Source: Novosphingobium sp. PhB165 (lineage in GTDB: Bacteria; Pseudomonadota; Alphaproteobacteria; Sphingomonadales; Sphingomonadaceae). Taken from it: a stretch of 64,000 nt of DNA. This document shows, one piece after another, positions 16,837 through 25,827 of this stretch (position 1 is its first letter; each line of letters begins with the position of its first letter). The notes beneath the pieces are model-generated. The model did not search any database, had not been told where the DNA came from, and was given only the letters and a program-made list of their open reading frames with translations. The position numbers and the translations under genes were made by a program. The stretch is from contig NZ_SLVB01000013.1 in the NCBI RefSeq assembly GCF_004341845.1, positions 45,426-109,425 of the forward strand. The letters run 5' to 3'.

Positions 16837-17154
16837 ATCGTTTGCAAATCATCAAAGGCGGTATTTTGACACTCAACTGAAGTCACAGCCGACGTCGCCG
16901 GACGAAATTCACGTAATCAGAGCAACATCAACGTTATCGCGACAATCTTTAGAAATAACGTCATGCAAATTCTTCGCCGTTGAGATGATGGTTTGCGCAC
17001 GAGACGGATCGATCGCAAATTTCTATTTCGGAACCAAAAGCTGTCGATCCTCTTAGCGTCATAAGTTTATGGATCGTCGCAACTCGAGTTTATCGTCGGC
17101 AAGCGCCCGATTGTGGACCTTCCTGAGGCCTTGCAACAATCCCGAAAGCGGACC
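16837..17154. other. AT-richer intergenic stretch, no gene
   Basis: 318 bp following the tandem repeats, noticeably AT-richer than the genes around it. No frame with a ribosome site, no further repeat copy. Confidence 0.4.
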
Positions 17155-18570
17155 TTAGTCCACTGACTCGAAGTCACCTGGCCTCCAACTTCCGTCGAAC
17201 GCCGGTCTTTCGGGACCATAGATACGGAAATAAACAAACCAGCCCTTGCCCGGCAGCGTTTGGAGCCAGTAATCTTCCTGGCCTGCAGGTGCAACCGGCG
17301 CGAAGTAAAGGTCGACGCTGTCGCCCTCCAACCCACGCAATTCGAAGAGGGAGCGCAACGCTGCCTTGCCTTGCGCGGTTACGATCTCACTTCGCGTTTC
17401 TGGATCGTAGAGGGTCACCGACCAGAACAGACGTGCGGGCACGGGCAGAGGCACGCGCAGCCGATAGGTCTTGCCGCCGTCGACATAGTTTCCATCCGTA
17501 TCGCGCAGGCCAAGCCAATAGAGCGAACCCGCGTGCTCGTCGCGGCGGAACATTGCGGGGGACTCGACTTGGGCCTGGAAAAACCATTTCTCCCGTGCCT
17601 CAAGGTCGCGCCTGGCAGGCAGATCCCAAATGCTCTGCTCTGGCCGCTTGCCCGCCCATTCCCAGTGGCGATCATGCCAGGCTTGGCGATCGGCGCGGCG
17701 ATCTGCAAAGGACTGCACACGCATCTGGGCATTGGCCAGCCGCGCCGCTTTTGAGAGTATTTCGGTCATTCGCGCGTCAGGCTCGAAAGGCTTACCTTTT
17801 TCGATGCCGAGAGAGGCTAGCCGACCGTATTCCATGCGGTACGGTTCATAGGATGGTTCGCGGTCCACGACATCGTGGAGCACTCGCCAATATTCGAGGC
17901 GATTTTCCCAATCGAAGGCAGTGAACTGGATATAGGTCTGACCGATGTCGATCCAGTCAAGCGCGGCAAGATTTTCGCTCGAACCCAGCCGATAGAACTT
18001 GACCGTTTTCAGCAACGCTATGGCTGCATCGACATCGCCGCCCTGGGGAATGGCCCGTACCATCACCAAGACGCGGTTCGTAGAAGATTCCCCTGCAAAA
18101 TAGTCCGCTGGGAGCGCCCCTTCATATCCAGGTGGCAGGATGATGTGTTTGCCACCCTTGCCGCCGTCAGGACCGGGTACGCCCATGTCCATTACATAGC
18201 GCTGGTTGGCGTCGTTCACTACGGACATCAGGGCCCCAGGAGGGAACTCGAACACCATCGGCCCTCCGCTTAGATCGATCACAGCGCCGGTATAGGGGGT
18301 ATCTGAATTCGGCGTGAGCACCGTTTGTGACGGACTGCCATTCAAGAGCAGATAGCCATGGTTTGGCTTGAGGCCAGCTTGCGCGTTGCCGCTGAAAGTG
18401 CCTGCGAACGAAACTGTTGGAAAGAAGAACTTGTATGCTTCGATCGCGCGGATCAGATCGGCATCGTCATAGGCCTTTTGAATAGCTTCTTCAGTGGGAA
18501 AGCCACCCTCTATCGAATAGTCTTCGCCGATAGCGAGGGCGGCTTGAGCGGAAGCGCTGTCATCGACCAT
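17155..18570 (-). CDS. DUF1254/DUF1214 domain protein
   Basis: A 471-aa protein with the two-domain DUF1254-DUF1214 layout. The N-terminal domain contains LTPNSDTPYTGAVIDLSGGPMVFEFPP, a hallmark of DUF1254. The C-terminal domain contains the DUF1214 pattern YRLRVPLPVPARLFWSVTLYDPETRS, ending with the family GWFVYFRIYGPERPAFDGSW. ATG 18570 follows CAGGAGAG; a frame extending to 18597 overlaps the sulfatase stop but has no such site. The gene lies 27 bp downstream of the arylsulfatase on the same strand, so the two are probably one operon. No signal peptide is seen. Function of the family is unsettled; pairing with a sulfatase suggests a role in handling sulfated compounds. Confidence 0.8.
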   Translation of the reverse strand: MVDDSASAQAALAIGEDYSIEGGFPTEEAIQKAYDDADLIRAIEAYKFFFPTVSFAGTFSGNAQAGLKPNHGYLLLNGSPSQTVLTPNSDTPYTGAVIDLSGGPMVFEFPPGALMSVVNDANQRYVMDMGVPGPDGGKGGKHIILPPGYEGALPADYFAGESSTNRVLVMVRAIPQGGDVDAAIALLKTVKFYRLGSSENLAALDWIDIGQTYIQFTAFDWENRLEYWRVLHDVVDREPSYEPYRMEYGRLASLGIEKGKPFEPDARMTEILSKAARLANAQMRVQSFADRRADRQAWHDRHWEWAGKRPEQSIWDLPARRDLEAREKWFFQAQVESPAMFRRDEHAGSLYWLGLRDTDGNYVDGGKTYRLRVPLPVPARLFWSVTLYDPETRSEIVTAQGKAALRSLFELRGLEGDSVDLYFAPVAPAGQEDYWLQTLPGKGWFVYFRIYGPERPAFDGSWRPGDFESVD

Positions 18571-18597
18571 GTGAACTCTCCTGATTATGCCGGACAT

Positions 18598-20922
18598 TCA
18601 CTCCACAGCCAATGCCATGGCCATTTCGCGCTCGATATCGCGATACTGATCATCCGCGAGGTCATAGACGACCTTGACGACACGCCCTCCAGCGAAGTCA
18701 AAGCCGCTGCCATATTCGCTGCTCACCGCGTCGCCGCTGTCACGGCCAACGCAAAGCCCCTCGCCGCAGAGGGAATAGCGTCCGGTCATCGTACGGAACT
18801 CGCTGCTCGCCACCGACTGATCGTCGATGAAAAGAGACATGGTGCCGACCGCTTCGCCATTCTCGCCGATCTTGTCCTTGGCGAATTCTACACCCACGAT
18901 GTGCTGGCCGGCGGAGGGGGCTACCGCTGACAGTCGCTGCTCGGGCGGAATGCCGAGGAAATTATAGACGAAGGTGAGCTTACCACCCTTCACGAACAGC
19001 GAATATCCGCCGAAGCGCGATCCTTGGGCCACGATCACGCCTTGGCTGTCCCCCGTGAACTCGACCTCCGCCAGTATTTTGAACGAGCGGCCGTGCGTGC
19101 TTGCCGAGGACGCCTCAGGCACCTCGGTCGTGTCGGGATAATAGGTGTAGCGGCCTGACGGCGGCACCTTGTTGTGAAATTCCAGCTTTATGAACTCAAA
19201 CACTCCGAGATCGGCGAGCGGAAGCACGTCGTATTTCCGCGCTTCCTCCATCCACAGGGTTTTCAGCTCCTCGACTTTCTCGGGATATCGTTCAGCCAAG
19301 TCGACGGCCTCAGCCCGGTCCTCATCGGTATGGAAGAGCTGCCAGCGGTCCTTGTCGAAATGGCCTTGATTGGAGGGAAGCGGGGCATGTTCGGTGGCAG
19401 CCTTCCAGCCGCCCTTCCAAATGCCGCGCGTCCCCAGCATCTCATAATATTGGATCTCCTTGGTAGTTGGAGCGTCCGCTTGGTCAAAGCTGTACTTCAT
19501 GGAGACGCCGGGCAGCGGCGTCTGCTTTACGCCATCGACCTCGTCCGGCATCGCAACACCGCAGCATTCGAGAATCGTCGGCACAATATCGGTACAGTGG
19601 TGATATTGGTGCCGGAGCTCGCCCTTCGCCTTGATGCCCGCCGGCCAATGAATGACCAGCGGATCGCAGGTGCCGCCGCTGTAGGAGGCATAGCGCTTGA
19701 ACATCCGATAGGGTGTCGAAAAGGCTACGGCCCAGCCAGTGGGATAATGGTTATAGGTGGCAGGCGAGCCGAGCTTGTCGATCATCGCAAGATTTTCCGA
19801 AATCTCGTCGGGATAGCCGTTGAAAAATTTGATCTCGTTCACCGAGCCGTTGGGCGAACCCTCCCCTGAGGCCCCGTTATCCGCGCAGTATAGGATTAGC
19901 GTGTTGTCGAGCTGACCGGACTCTTCCAGATAGTCGATGACCCGGCCCACCTGTACGTCGGTGTATTCGGAGAGGGCGGCATAGACCTCTGCCATGCGGG
20001 CGAAGAGCTTCTTTTCGTCGTCATTTAGCGTGTCCCAGGGGCGCACGAAATCCCCTGGGGAAGACGCCTCCTCAGCCATGGGATTGATGGGCGTAAGCTG
20101 CGTATCCACGGGCAGGATGCCGCGTTCCTTCATGCGGGTGAGCACCCATTCACGGTAGGCCTCGTAGCCAGCGTCAAACTTGCCTTTATACTTGTCGATG
20201 TAATCCTGAGGCGCATGGTGAGGTGCGTGGTTGGCGCCTGGGCAGTACCACATGTACCAAGGCTTCTCCGGCTGCGACTGTTTGCTGTCGCGAATGAAGC
20301 TGATTGCCTTATCGGCGATATCTTTCGAGAAATGATAGCCTTCTTCGGGGCCATATGGCTGCTCGACGAAGTGATTGTCCTCGATCAATTCTGGATACCA
20401 CTGGTTGGTCTCACCGCCGAGAAAACCGTAAAAGCGATCATAGCCAAGACCCAGCGGCCAGGCCTTTTTGGACGATCCCATGTCGAAGGCATCGACGGGG
20501 ACATTATGATTCTTGCCCACCCAGAACGTACTCCAACCTGCATCCCGAAGGATCGACGCCATCGTCGCATTGGAGCGCGGGATGTGGCCGTTATAGCCTG
20601 GGAAGCCCACCGCTGATTCCGCGATGGTGCCAAAACCATTTTGGTGGTGGTTGCGTCCGGTCAGGAAACATGACCGAGTCGGTGAGCAGACCGACGTCGT
20701 GTGCCATTGCGTGAAGGTCAACCCGTTCTTCGCCAGCTTGTCGAGCGTTGGCATTTCTATACCGCCGCCATAGGGAGACCAAGCCGCTTGGCCCGTATCG
20801 TCATAAAGGATGACAAGGACATTCGGCGCGCCCTTGGGCGCCGGGGTCGCAAGAAAAGCATCCCAATCCGACTGAGATTCGCGGATGTCGAGTTCGATCT
20901 TGCCGTTGAAAGACCGTGGCAT
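18598..20922 (-). CDS. Type I arylsulfatase (formylglycine-dependent)
   Basis: Hydrolyses sulfate esters. The 774-aa protein has the sulfatase core: metal ligands D41-D42 (LYDDTGQ) and the modification motif CSPTRSCFLTGR with Cys79 as the formylglycine precursor (CxPxR). Further ligands lie in GKNHNVPVDAF and NHAPHHAP, and ADNGASGEGSPNG supplies the late Asp-Asn pair. A C-terminal beta-sandwich of about 170 aa (from EVEFTGDSQGVIV) is typical of the long AtsA-like subgroup. ATG 20922 follows AAAAGGAA. No signal peptide, so probably cytoplasmic. The formylglycine-generating enzyme is not in this window and must be supplied elsewhere. First gene of a pair with the DUF1254 protein. Confidence 0.92.
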   Translation of the reverse strand: MPRSFNGKIELDIRESQSDWDAFLATPAPKGAPNVLVILYDDTGQAAWSPYGGGIEMPTLDKLAKNGLTFTQWHTTSVCSPTRSCFLTGRNHHQNGFGTIAESAVGFPGYNGHIPRSNATMASILRDAGWSTFWVGKNHNVPVDAFDMGSSKKAWPLGLGYDRFYGFLGGETNQWYPELIEDNHFVEQPYGPEEGYHFSKDIADKAISFIRDSKQSQPEKPWYMWYCPGANHAPHHAPQDYIDKYKGKFDAGYEAYREWVLTRMKERGILPVDTQLTPINPMAEEASSPGDFVRPWDTLNDDEKKLFARMAEVYAALSEYTDVQVGRVIDYLEESGQLDNTLILYCADNGASGEGSPNGSVNEIKFFNGYPDEISENLAMIDKLGSPATYNHYPTGWAVAFSTPYRMFKRYASYSGGTCDPLVIHWPAGIKAKGELRHQYHHCTDIVPTILECCGVAMPDEVDGVKQTPLPGVSMKYSFDQADAPTTKEIQYYEMLGTRGIWKGGWKAATEHAPLPSNQGHFDKDRWQLFHTDEDRAEAVDLAERYPEKVEELKTLWMEEARKYDVLPLADLGVFEFIKLEFHNKVPPSGRYTYYPDTTEVPEASSASTHGRSFKILAEVEFTGDSQGVIVAQGSRFGGYSLFVKGGKLTFVYNFLGIPPEQRLSAVAPSAGQHIVGVEFAKDKIGENGEAVGTMSLFIDDQSVASSEFRTMTGRYSLCGEGLCVGRDSGDAVSSEYGSGFDFAGGRVVKVVYDLADDQYRDIEREMAMALAVE

Positions 20923-21218
20923 TGGCCATTCCTTTTCCGACTTGTCACAGAGTTCAAGCCTACGAAGAGTGGCTGCGGCCATCCATAAGGACAAACCCCT
21001 AGGGCTGCAGGGACGGAGCCCCATAAGAGGCGCGAAACGTCGGCTTTGCTACAAGCCTATTCGGTAAGCGGACGTTCGGTTACCGGCCAGTCGTGGGCAT
21101 CCAGATTGGGAAAGCGGACAGGGCGCAACTGGGAACGAAAAATCGGATCCTGAGCGACTAGGAAGGATCGGGAGCCTACTGCGCGTAGGCGATGTGCAAC
21201 CCTTCAATCTGCGCTCTA

Positions 21219-21321
21219 TGATGCGGTAATTGATCGCGACATTCACCGCATATTTCGCGGTGAATGTTGTTGCGCCATGCGGTGAATGATGAATATATTC
21301 ACCGCATAAGGAGCGGTGAAT
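21219..21321 (+). promoter_or_regulatory. Operator array of TTCACCGC half-sites controlling the Fic gene
   Basis: Five near-identical half-sites: ATTCACCGCAT at 21241-21251, GCGGTGAAT at 21257-21265, ATGCGGTGAAT at 21277-21287, ATTCACCGCAT at 21297-21307 and GCGGTGAAT at 21313-21321. A degenerate copy (ATGCGGTAAT) sits at 21221-21230. Two pairs form identical palindromes TTCACCGC-N7-GCGGTGAA, 56 bp apart. The second palindrome contains the ribosome site AAGGAG and reaches the start codon. An AT-rich TATATT at 21294-21299 could be part of the -10 region. Binding here would block both transcription and translation. Confidence 0.8.
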
Positions 21322-22446
21322 GTGCCCTATATCCATGAACTAACAGATTGGCCGAACCTGATCTGGAACGAGCGGCAGCTCTTTCAACCACTTGCTGCCG
21401 TGCGTCACCGGCAAGGACGATTGATAGGGCATATGGAGGCATTGGGCTTTCCTCTGCGTGAAGAAGCTGTGCTTTATGCGCTTACCGAGGACGTTCTGAA
21501 ATCCAGCGAGATTGAAGGGGAGGTTCTTGATAGGGAGCAAGTGCGCTCGTCTATCGCCCGCCGGCTCGGGATGGAGATCGGCGGACTGGTCGAAGCGGAT
21601 CGTGATGTCGAAGGCGTCGTGGAAATGATGCTGGATGCGACCCAGAATTATGCTCAACCTCTGACCGCCGAGCGTCTTTTCGGCTGGCATGCCGCCCTAT
21701 TCCCCACGGGACGAAGCGGGATGAGCCGAATTACGGTAGGTGCCTGGCGAGGCAATGAGGGTGGACCGATGCAGGTCGTCTCCGGGCCGATTGGCCGTGA
21801 GCGCATCCACTACCAGGCTCCATCATCGAATTTGATGGATCAGGAGATGTCCCGTTTCCTTGCGTGGTTCGAGACAGCCAAGCTCGACCCCGTTTTGAAG
21901 GCCGGCGTTGCGCACTTGTGGTTCGTAACGATCCACCCCTTCGATGATGGGAACGGGCGCATCGCGCGCGCGATTGCCGATCTTGCGCTAGCGCGTGCGG
22001 AAGGAACGGCGCAACGTTTCTATAGCATGTCGGCTCAGATCCGTGCTGAGCGCAAGACGTATTATGACATGCTAGAGACGACGCAGAGGAGCGGACTGGA
22101 CATCACAGGATGGCTGCTTTGGTTCATTGACTGCCTCGATCGTGCCTTCGATAGGGCTGAGTTGATTTTGGCCAACGTCATGCGCAAGGCTAGGTTTTGG
22201 GATTCAATGGTGGGCCAGTCGCTCAATGACCGGCAGCAAAAGGTTCTCAATCGTCTCCTGAACGGGTTCGAGGGCAAGCTGACCAATGCCAAGTGGGCAG
22301 CGATGACCAAGACATCCTCCGACACGGCTCTTCGCGACATCAATGATCTGGTTCGTAGAGGCATTCTGGAGAAGGATTCCGCCGGTGGACGCAGCGCAGG
22401 CTATTCGCTCGTGGAAGATGTCAAAATGTCGAATCGTAGCGTCTGA
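21322..22446 (+). CDS. Fic-family (DUF4172) AMP-transferase with C-terminal winged helix
   Basis: Fic enzymes transfer AMP from ATP to protein hydroxyls. This 374-aa protein has a DUF4172-type N-terminus (LIWNERQLFQPLAAV... QGRLIGHMEALGF) and an inhibitory helix SSEIEG (61-66) matching the (S/T)xxxE(G/N) motif, which blocks ATP until released. The complete active site is HPFDDGNGRIAR from H205. The last 80 residues (QQKVLNRLLNGF... SDTALRDINDLVRRGILE) form a winged helix-turn-helix, suggesting it binds DNA. GTG 21322 is 8 bases after AAGGAG; GTG 21316 is only 2 bases away and less likely. The operator array over its promoter makes autoregulation probable. It stands alone without an antitoxin partner, fitting the internally inhibited class. 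Confidence 0.9.
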   Translation: MPYIHELTDWPNLIWNERQLFQPLAAVRHRQGRLIGHMEALGFPLREEAVLYALTEDVLKSSEIEGEVLDREQVRSSIARRLGMEIGGLVEADRDVEGVVEMMLDATQNYAQPLTAERLFGWHAALFPTGRSGMSRITVGAWRGNEGGPMQVVSGPIGRERIHYQAPSSNLMDQEMSRFLAWFETAKLDPVLKAGVAHLWFVTIHPFDDGNGRIARAIADLALARAEGTAQRFYSMSAQIRAERKTYYDMLETTQRSGLDITGWLLWFIDCLDRAFDRAELILANVMRKARFWDSMVGQSLNDRQQKVLNRLLNGFEGKLTNAKWAAMTKTSSDTALRDINDLVRRGILEKDSAGGRSAGYSLVEDVKMSNRSV

Positions 22447-22667
22447 ATTCTATCAAGCGAGACACTCGTTGAGAGGATCAGTTCTGCTAATCAGCAGCGG
22501 TCGTTGGCCGGGGCTGGGACACCTCAGTTTTTAAGAGAAAACCAGTCGGTCTGCAGACACGCCCCCGTTTAGACGCTCGGGTCGGAATTTGGGGTTATCG
22601 GAAGCGGCCGCTGGTTAAGGGCGACCGGTTGCGCGCCTCCTACTACAGGTTAGTTTGCGGGAACGTT

Positions 22668-23501
22668 TCAAGAAAGCCGCAGCGCTCCTGCTCCCACCGC
22701 TATGACGCAGACACCTATTATCTTGGCCAAGCCAACCTTTTCGCGAAGGATCAGCGCGGCGATGGCGACACCAAACAAGATGGATGTTTCTCGCAGGGCG
22801 GCCACCACGGCAACAGGCGCGACAGTCATCGCCCAGAGCGCAAGACCGTAGGAGCCGATCGTGCCAGTTCCGCCCAGCAACCCAAATGCCCAGTTCCGAC
22901 CGGCGTACGACAAAATGCCTGCACGCCGCCTGAAGAGTGCCCAACCGACCAGCACGACGCCGGTAAGCAGGAAAATCCATAGCGTGTAGGCCGCCGCCGC
23001 TCCTGAGCGTCGCACTCCGATGCCGTCGATAAGCGTGTACCCGGCGATCACGACCGCGTTGCCGAGCGCCAGCGCCACCCCGGCTCTGTTACCGCTGCGC
23101 GCAGCCCCAGCCATGCTGAGGATACCGGCGCATATGATTCCGACCCCGAGCCACGCGGATTGCGACAATGGCTCACCGATGAGAACGAGGCTGGCAAGGG
23201 CCACCAAAAGCGGTGCCGTGCCGCGCATCATCGGGTAGGTGAGGCTCATGTCAGCGATGCGGTAGGTGCGCGCCACCAGCACAAAGTATGCAATTTGGAA
23301 GAGCGATGAAGCGGCTATGAACGGCCAGCTTTCGACCGATGGGGGCGGAAGGAACGGCAGCCCCACGGCAGCGATCAGGGCCGCTGACCCCGTGACGAGT
23401 ATGGTCGTGAGAAGCGTATCACCGCCTCGTTTCACGATCGCGTTCCAACTGGCGTGAAGAGCCGCAGCGAACAGCACGATGCAGAAGACGGTGGCATTCA
23501 T
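22668..23501 (-). CDS. EamA-family (DMT superfamily) transporter
   Basis: A 277-aa integral membrane protein with about ten hydrophobic helices arranged as two EamA repeats, the second starting near residue 145 (GVALALGNAVVIAGYTLIDG). Conserved features include ASWNAIVKRGG after the first helix, YPMMRGTAPLLVALASLVLIGE at the end of repeat one, and ALRETSILFGVAIAALILREK in repeat two. It probably exports a small metabolite such as an amino acid or related compound; the substrate cannot be assigned. No strong ribosome site precedes ATG 23501. Neighbours on either side are not obviously related. Confidence 0.85.
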   Translation of the reverse strand: MNATVFCIVLFAAALHASWNAIVKRGGDTLLTTILVTGSAALIAAVGLPFLPPPSVESWPFIAASSLFQIAYFVLVARTYRIADMSLTYPMMRGTAPLLVALASLVLIGEPLSQSAWLGVGIICAGILSMAGAARSGNRAGVALALGNAVVIAGYTLIDGIGVRRSGAAAAYTLWIFLLTGVVLVGWALFRRRAGILSYAGRNWAFGLLGGTGTIGSYGLALWAMTVAPVAVVAALRETSILFGVAIAALILREKVGLAKIIGVCVIAVGAGALRLS

Positions 23502-24330
23502 GCCGATGGAGTAGAATAGCCGAGCGCGTCTGTCGCCCGTGAACCCTATGCGTGACCGAATCTAGCAAATCCCAGGCACGATTCTTTTCGGAAAGCGGCA
23601 GCGCCACGCACTGTTGGCTATCGCCCGCCGGTCCTCCCGGAACCTGCCAGACCGCTCACCGCCCTGAGCCGACCTGTCGGAAATTCCCTTGTCGGCGATG
23701 CTTCACACCGAAGGGGGCGGGCAGCTATCTGCCGATCTGAGCCGGTGAACCGCAATTCCGCAACTGGCCACTCCACGCGAACGGTCCGGCGGCACTGCAC
23801 CCAATTCAGACACAAAGTTTCCACCCTGGTGGTACTGAAAGCTGACGGTGGGCCTGGGCAAAACCAACAACTGCCGCCCTTTGCCAGGGCCACAATTTCA
23901 TTGATACCTTGCCGACATGTATGACGAAGTTCGGAACTATTAATTACTCGGCTCTGTCTCCGTCACCCGGATCCCGGAGACGCTGAGGCACTTCATGCAA
24001 TAATGCCGATGCTCGCCTCGCGCTTAAAACGGCGTCCATCCCACCCCTATCCAAAATGGTGCAATTATCGTCATTGAACGGGTTCGCAGTGTATCTGGTC
24101 CGGAGAGGCGTAATCTCGGCGGCACCCCGCCAGGCTCCCGGCGAGGGATCGCCCAACCGTCAGAGCGACTGTCCAACAGCCGAGGGTCGAACGTAAGCCC
24201 CCCGGCACCGGCCGCTGACCCACCGATACCCCTGCTTCGGCGGGGGATCCGCGAGTCTCACCAGTATCTCCCAGTCACCCGGTTTGCGCCCGACGGAACA
24301 AATGGCTGCCTGCGTGACTTAAAATCGGTA
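23502..24330. other. Intergenic region without a recognisable gene
   Basis: 829 bp between the divergent EamA and GT2 genes. Frames on both strands (for example minus 23618-23893) have no ribosome site and no motif. The last 150 bp should carry the GT2 promoter; no convincing boxes were found. Confidence 0.4.
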
Positions 24331-25332
24331 ATGCTCCAATCATCGTCCCCGGCACGTCAGATCGCGGTCGCCATTCCGGCGAAGGACGAGGAAGCGCATC
24401 TGGCGCAATGCCTGGCCGCTCTGGATCACGCGGCGCGCTTACACGCCGCACGAGTCAGCATTTTCGTGCTTGCCAACAATTGCGCGGATGCGACGGGCGA
24501 GGTGCTTCGCCGCTCCAATCTCGTCCATGCCGACCTTCACTGGGCCGAAGTTTCGCTGCTGGAGCACGCCCGCCATGCGGGATGGGCGCGAAGGCAGGCG
24601 CTGGACGAAGCGGCCACGCTGCTGGGGGCGTCTTGCGATGTGCTCATGTCCACCGATGCCGACAGCACGGTTGCGCCGGACTGGTTCACGCGCACTCTCG
24701 CCCATATCGACCAGGGTGCCGACGCGATTGCGGGACGCGCCTTGACGCGGGGGCGCGAACGCCGCCAGCTTGGTACCGCTGCCACCCGGCGCCTCGACAT
24801 GCTGCGCCGCTATCAGATCGCGGTGGATTGGCTTCGGGCAGACACACTGGCCGACCCCGTCGATCCCTGGCCGAGGCATTTCTACGAAGGCGGCGCCAGC
24901 ATCGCCCTCACGCTAAACACCTATCGTGCCATCGGCGGTGCCCCTACTCCACCAGTGGCGGAGGACCGCGCGCTGTTCGATGCCGTCCGCCGCGTAGGCG
25001 GGCGCGTACGGCATCCTGTCGACGTGCGTGTATTCACGTCCAACCGCACACAGGGTCGGGCCCGGGGCGGCATGGCCGATGCCCTCGCCCGCTGGATCAG
25101 CCAGCCGGAAAGCGATCCCCTGCATGAGATCTACGGAATGCCGATCGCCCTGGCGCCCGAGACGGCCTGCGTGCATGACCAGCTTTCCTTCCTGACGCTT
25201 CCAGCCGAACTGGCACGGGTGCAGACGAGCATCCGCACGCGCCGATCACACCCTGCGCCACAGGTCGAGCCGATAGCGATTCCGCCGTTCCTCGATGCAT
25301 ACCGCGATGCGGCCTCCAAGGAGCCGGCCTAA
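24331..25332 (+). CDS. Family 2 glycosyltransferase (GT-A fold)
   Basis: A 333-aa soluble glycosyltransferase. The opening IAVAIPAKDEEAHLAQCLAAL is the GT2 nucleotide-sugar binding strand-loop, and STDADS around 108-112 supplies the DxD metal-binding motif. FYEGGASIALTLNTYRAIGG and PPVAEDRALFDAVRRVGG carry the acceptor-site ED, near residue 210. No membrane helices. ATG 24331 has only a weak ribosome site. Its 3' end overlaps the end of the convergent methyltransferase gene by 87 bp. It belongs with the three minus-strand genes that follow (methyltransferase, PIG-L deacetylase, flavoprotein). Together these suggest synthesis or editing of an amino-sugar conjugate. Product unknown. Confidence 0.85.
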   Translation: MLQSSSPARQIAVAIPAKDEEAHLAQCLAALDHAARLHAARVSIFVLANNCADATGEVLRRSNLVHADLHWAEVSLLEHARHAGWARRQALDEAATLLGASCDVLMSTDADSTVAPDWFTRTLAHIDQGADAIAGRALTRGRERRQLGTAATRRLDMLRRYQIAVDWLRADTLADPVDPWPRHFYEGGASIALTLNTYRAIGGAPTPPVAEDRALFDAVRRVGGRVRHPVDVRVFTSNRTQGRARGGMADALARWISQPESDPLHEIYGMPIALAPETACVHDQLSFLTLPAELARVQTSIRTRRSHPAPQVEPIAIPPFLDAYRDAASKEPA

Positions 25333-25827
25333 GTCGCGCACCGCATCGTCGCCCGACTTGGGATAGTCGGTCTCGCCGGTCCAATGGACCAGCAGCACGT
25401 GTCCCCCGGCGCGGACCGAGAACGCGAGGAATTGAGCCAGACGCGTGAGATCGGCATCGTCCCAGTAATAGACCACTTCCGACAGTAGGACGAAGTCGAA
25501 CGGGCCTTCGGGCGCCTCGGCAGGCATCTTGCGCTCTTCGAACGTCACGTTCGGCAAGTCCGCGCAGCGCCGCCGCGCGGCCGCGAGCGCCGTGCCGGAG
25601 ACGTCCACCGCGAGCAGGCGATCACAGCGCGCTGCAAGCTGCTGCGTCAGGATGCCATTGGCGCATCCCACCTCAAGCGCCGCAGAAAACCGCACGCAGG
25701 GCAGCGCGTCCAGCGTGTGGCGATACTTCGCCCGTTCGTAAGGGCTACTTTCGAAGTTCCAGGGGTCGGCGTCTTCCCGGAAAAGGTCCTCGAACCACGA
25801 CGGGTCTATCGAGCGTTCACGTCGCAT
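25246..25827 (-). CDS. NodS-like SAM-dependent N-methyltransferase
   Basis: A 193-aa class I methyltransferase. The N-terminus WFEDLFREDADPWNFESSPYERAKY is the NodS-type cap, where an acidic DPW.F..S.YE..K pattern precedes the SAM domain. SAM-binding loop ALEVGCANG covers residues 50-58, and the acidic strand LLAVDVS follows. FDFVLLSEVVYYWDD gives the catalytic-loop region. NodS proteins N-methylate a free amine on a deacetylated amino sugar. The gene overlaps the PIG-L deacetylase stop by 11 bases, with GGAG before its ATG, so the deacetylase and methyltransferase are translated together. This matches a deacetylate-then-methylate order. Its 3' end runs 87 bp into the convergent GT2 gene. Confidence 0.85.
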   Translation of the reverse strand: MRRERSIDPSWFEDLFREDADPWNFESSPYERAKYRHTLDALPCVRFSAALEVGCANGILTQQLAARCDRLLAVDVSGTALAAARRRCADLPNVTFEERKMPAEAPEGPFDFVLLSEVVYYWDDADLTRLAQFLAFSVRAGGHVLLVHWTGETDYPKSGDDAVRDLGRLLGGRIAVCIEERRNRYRLDLWRRV

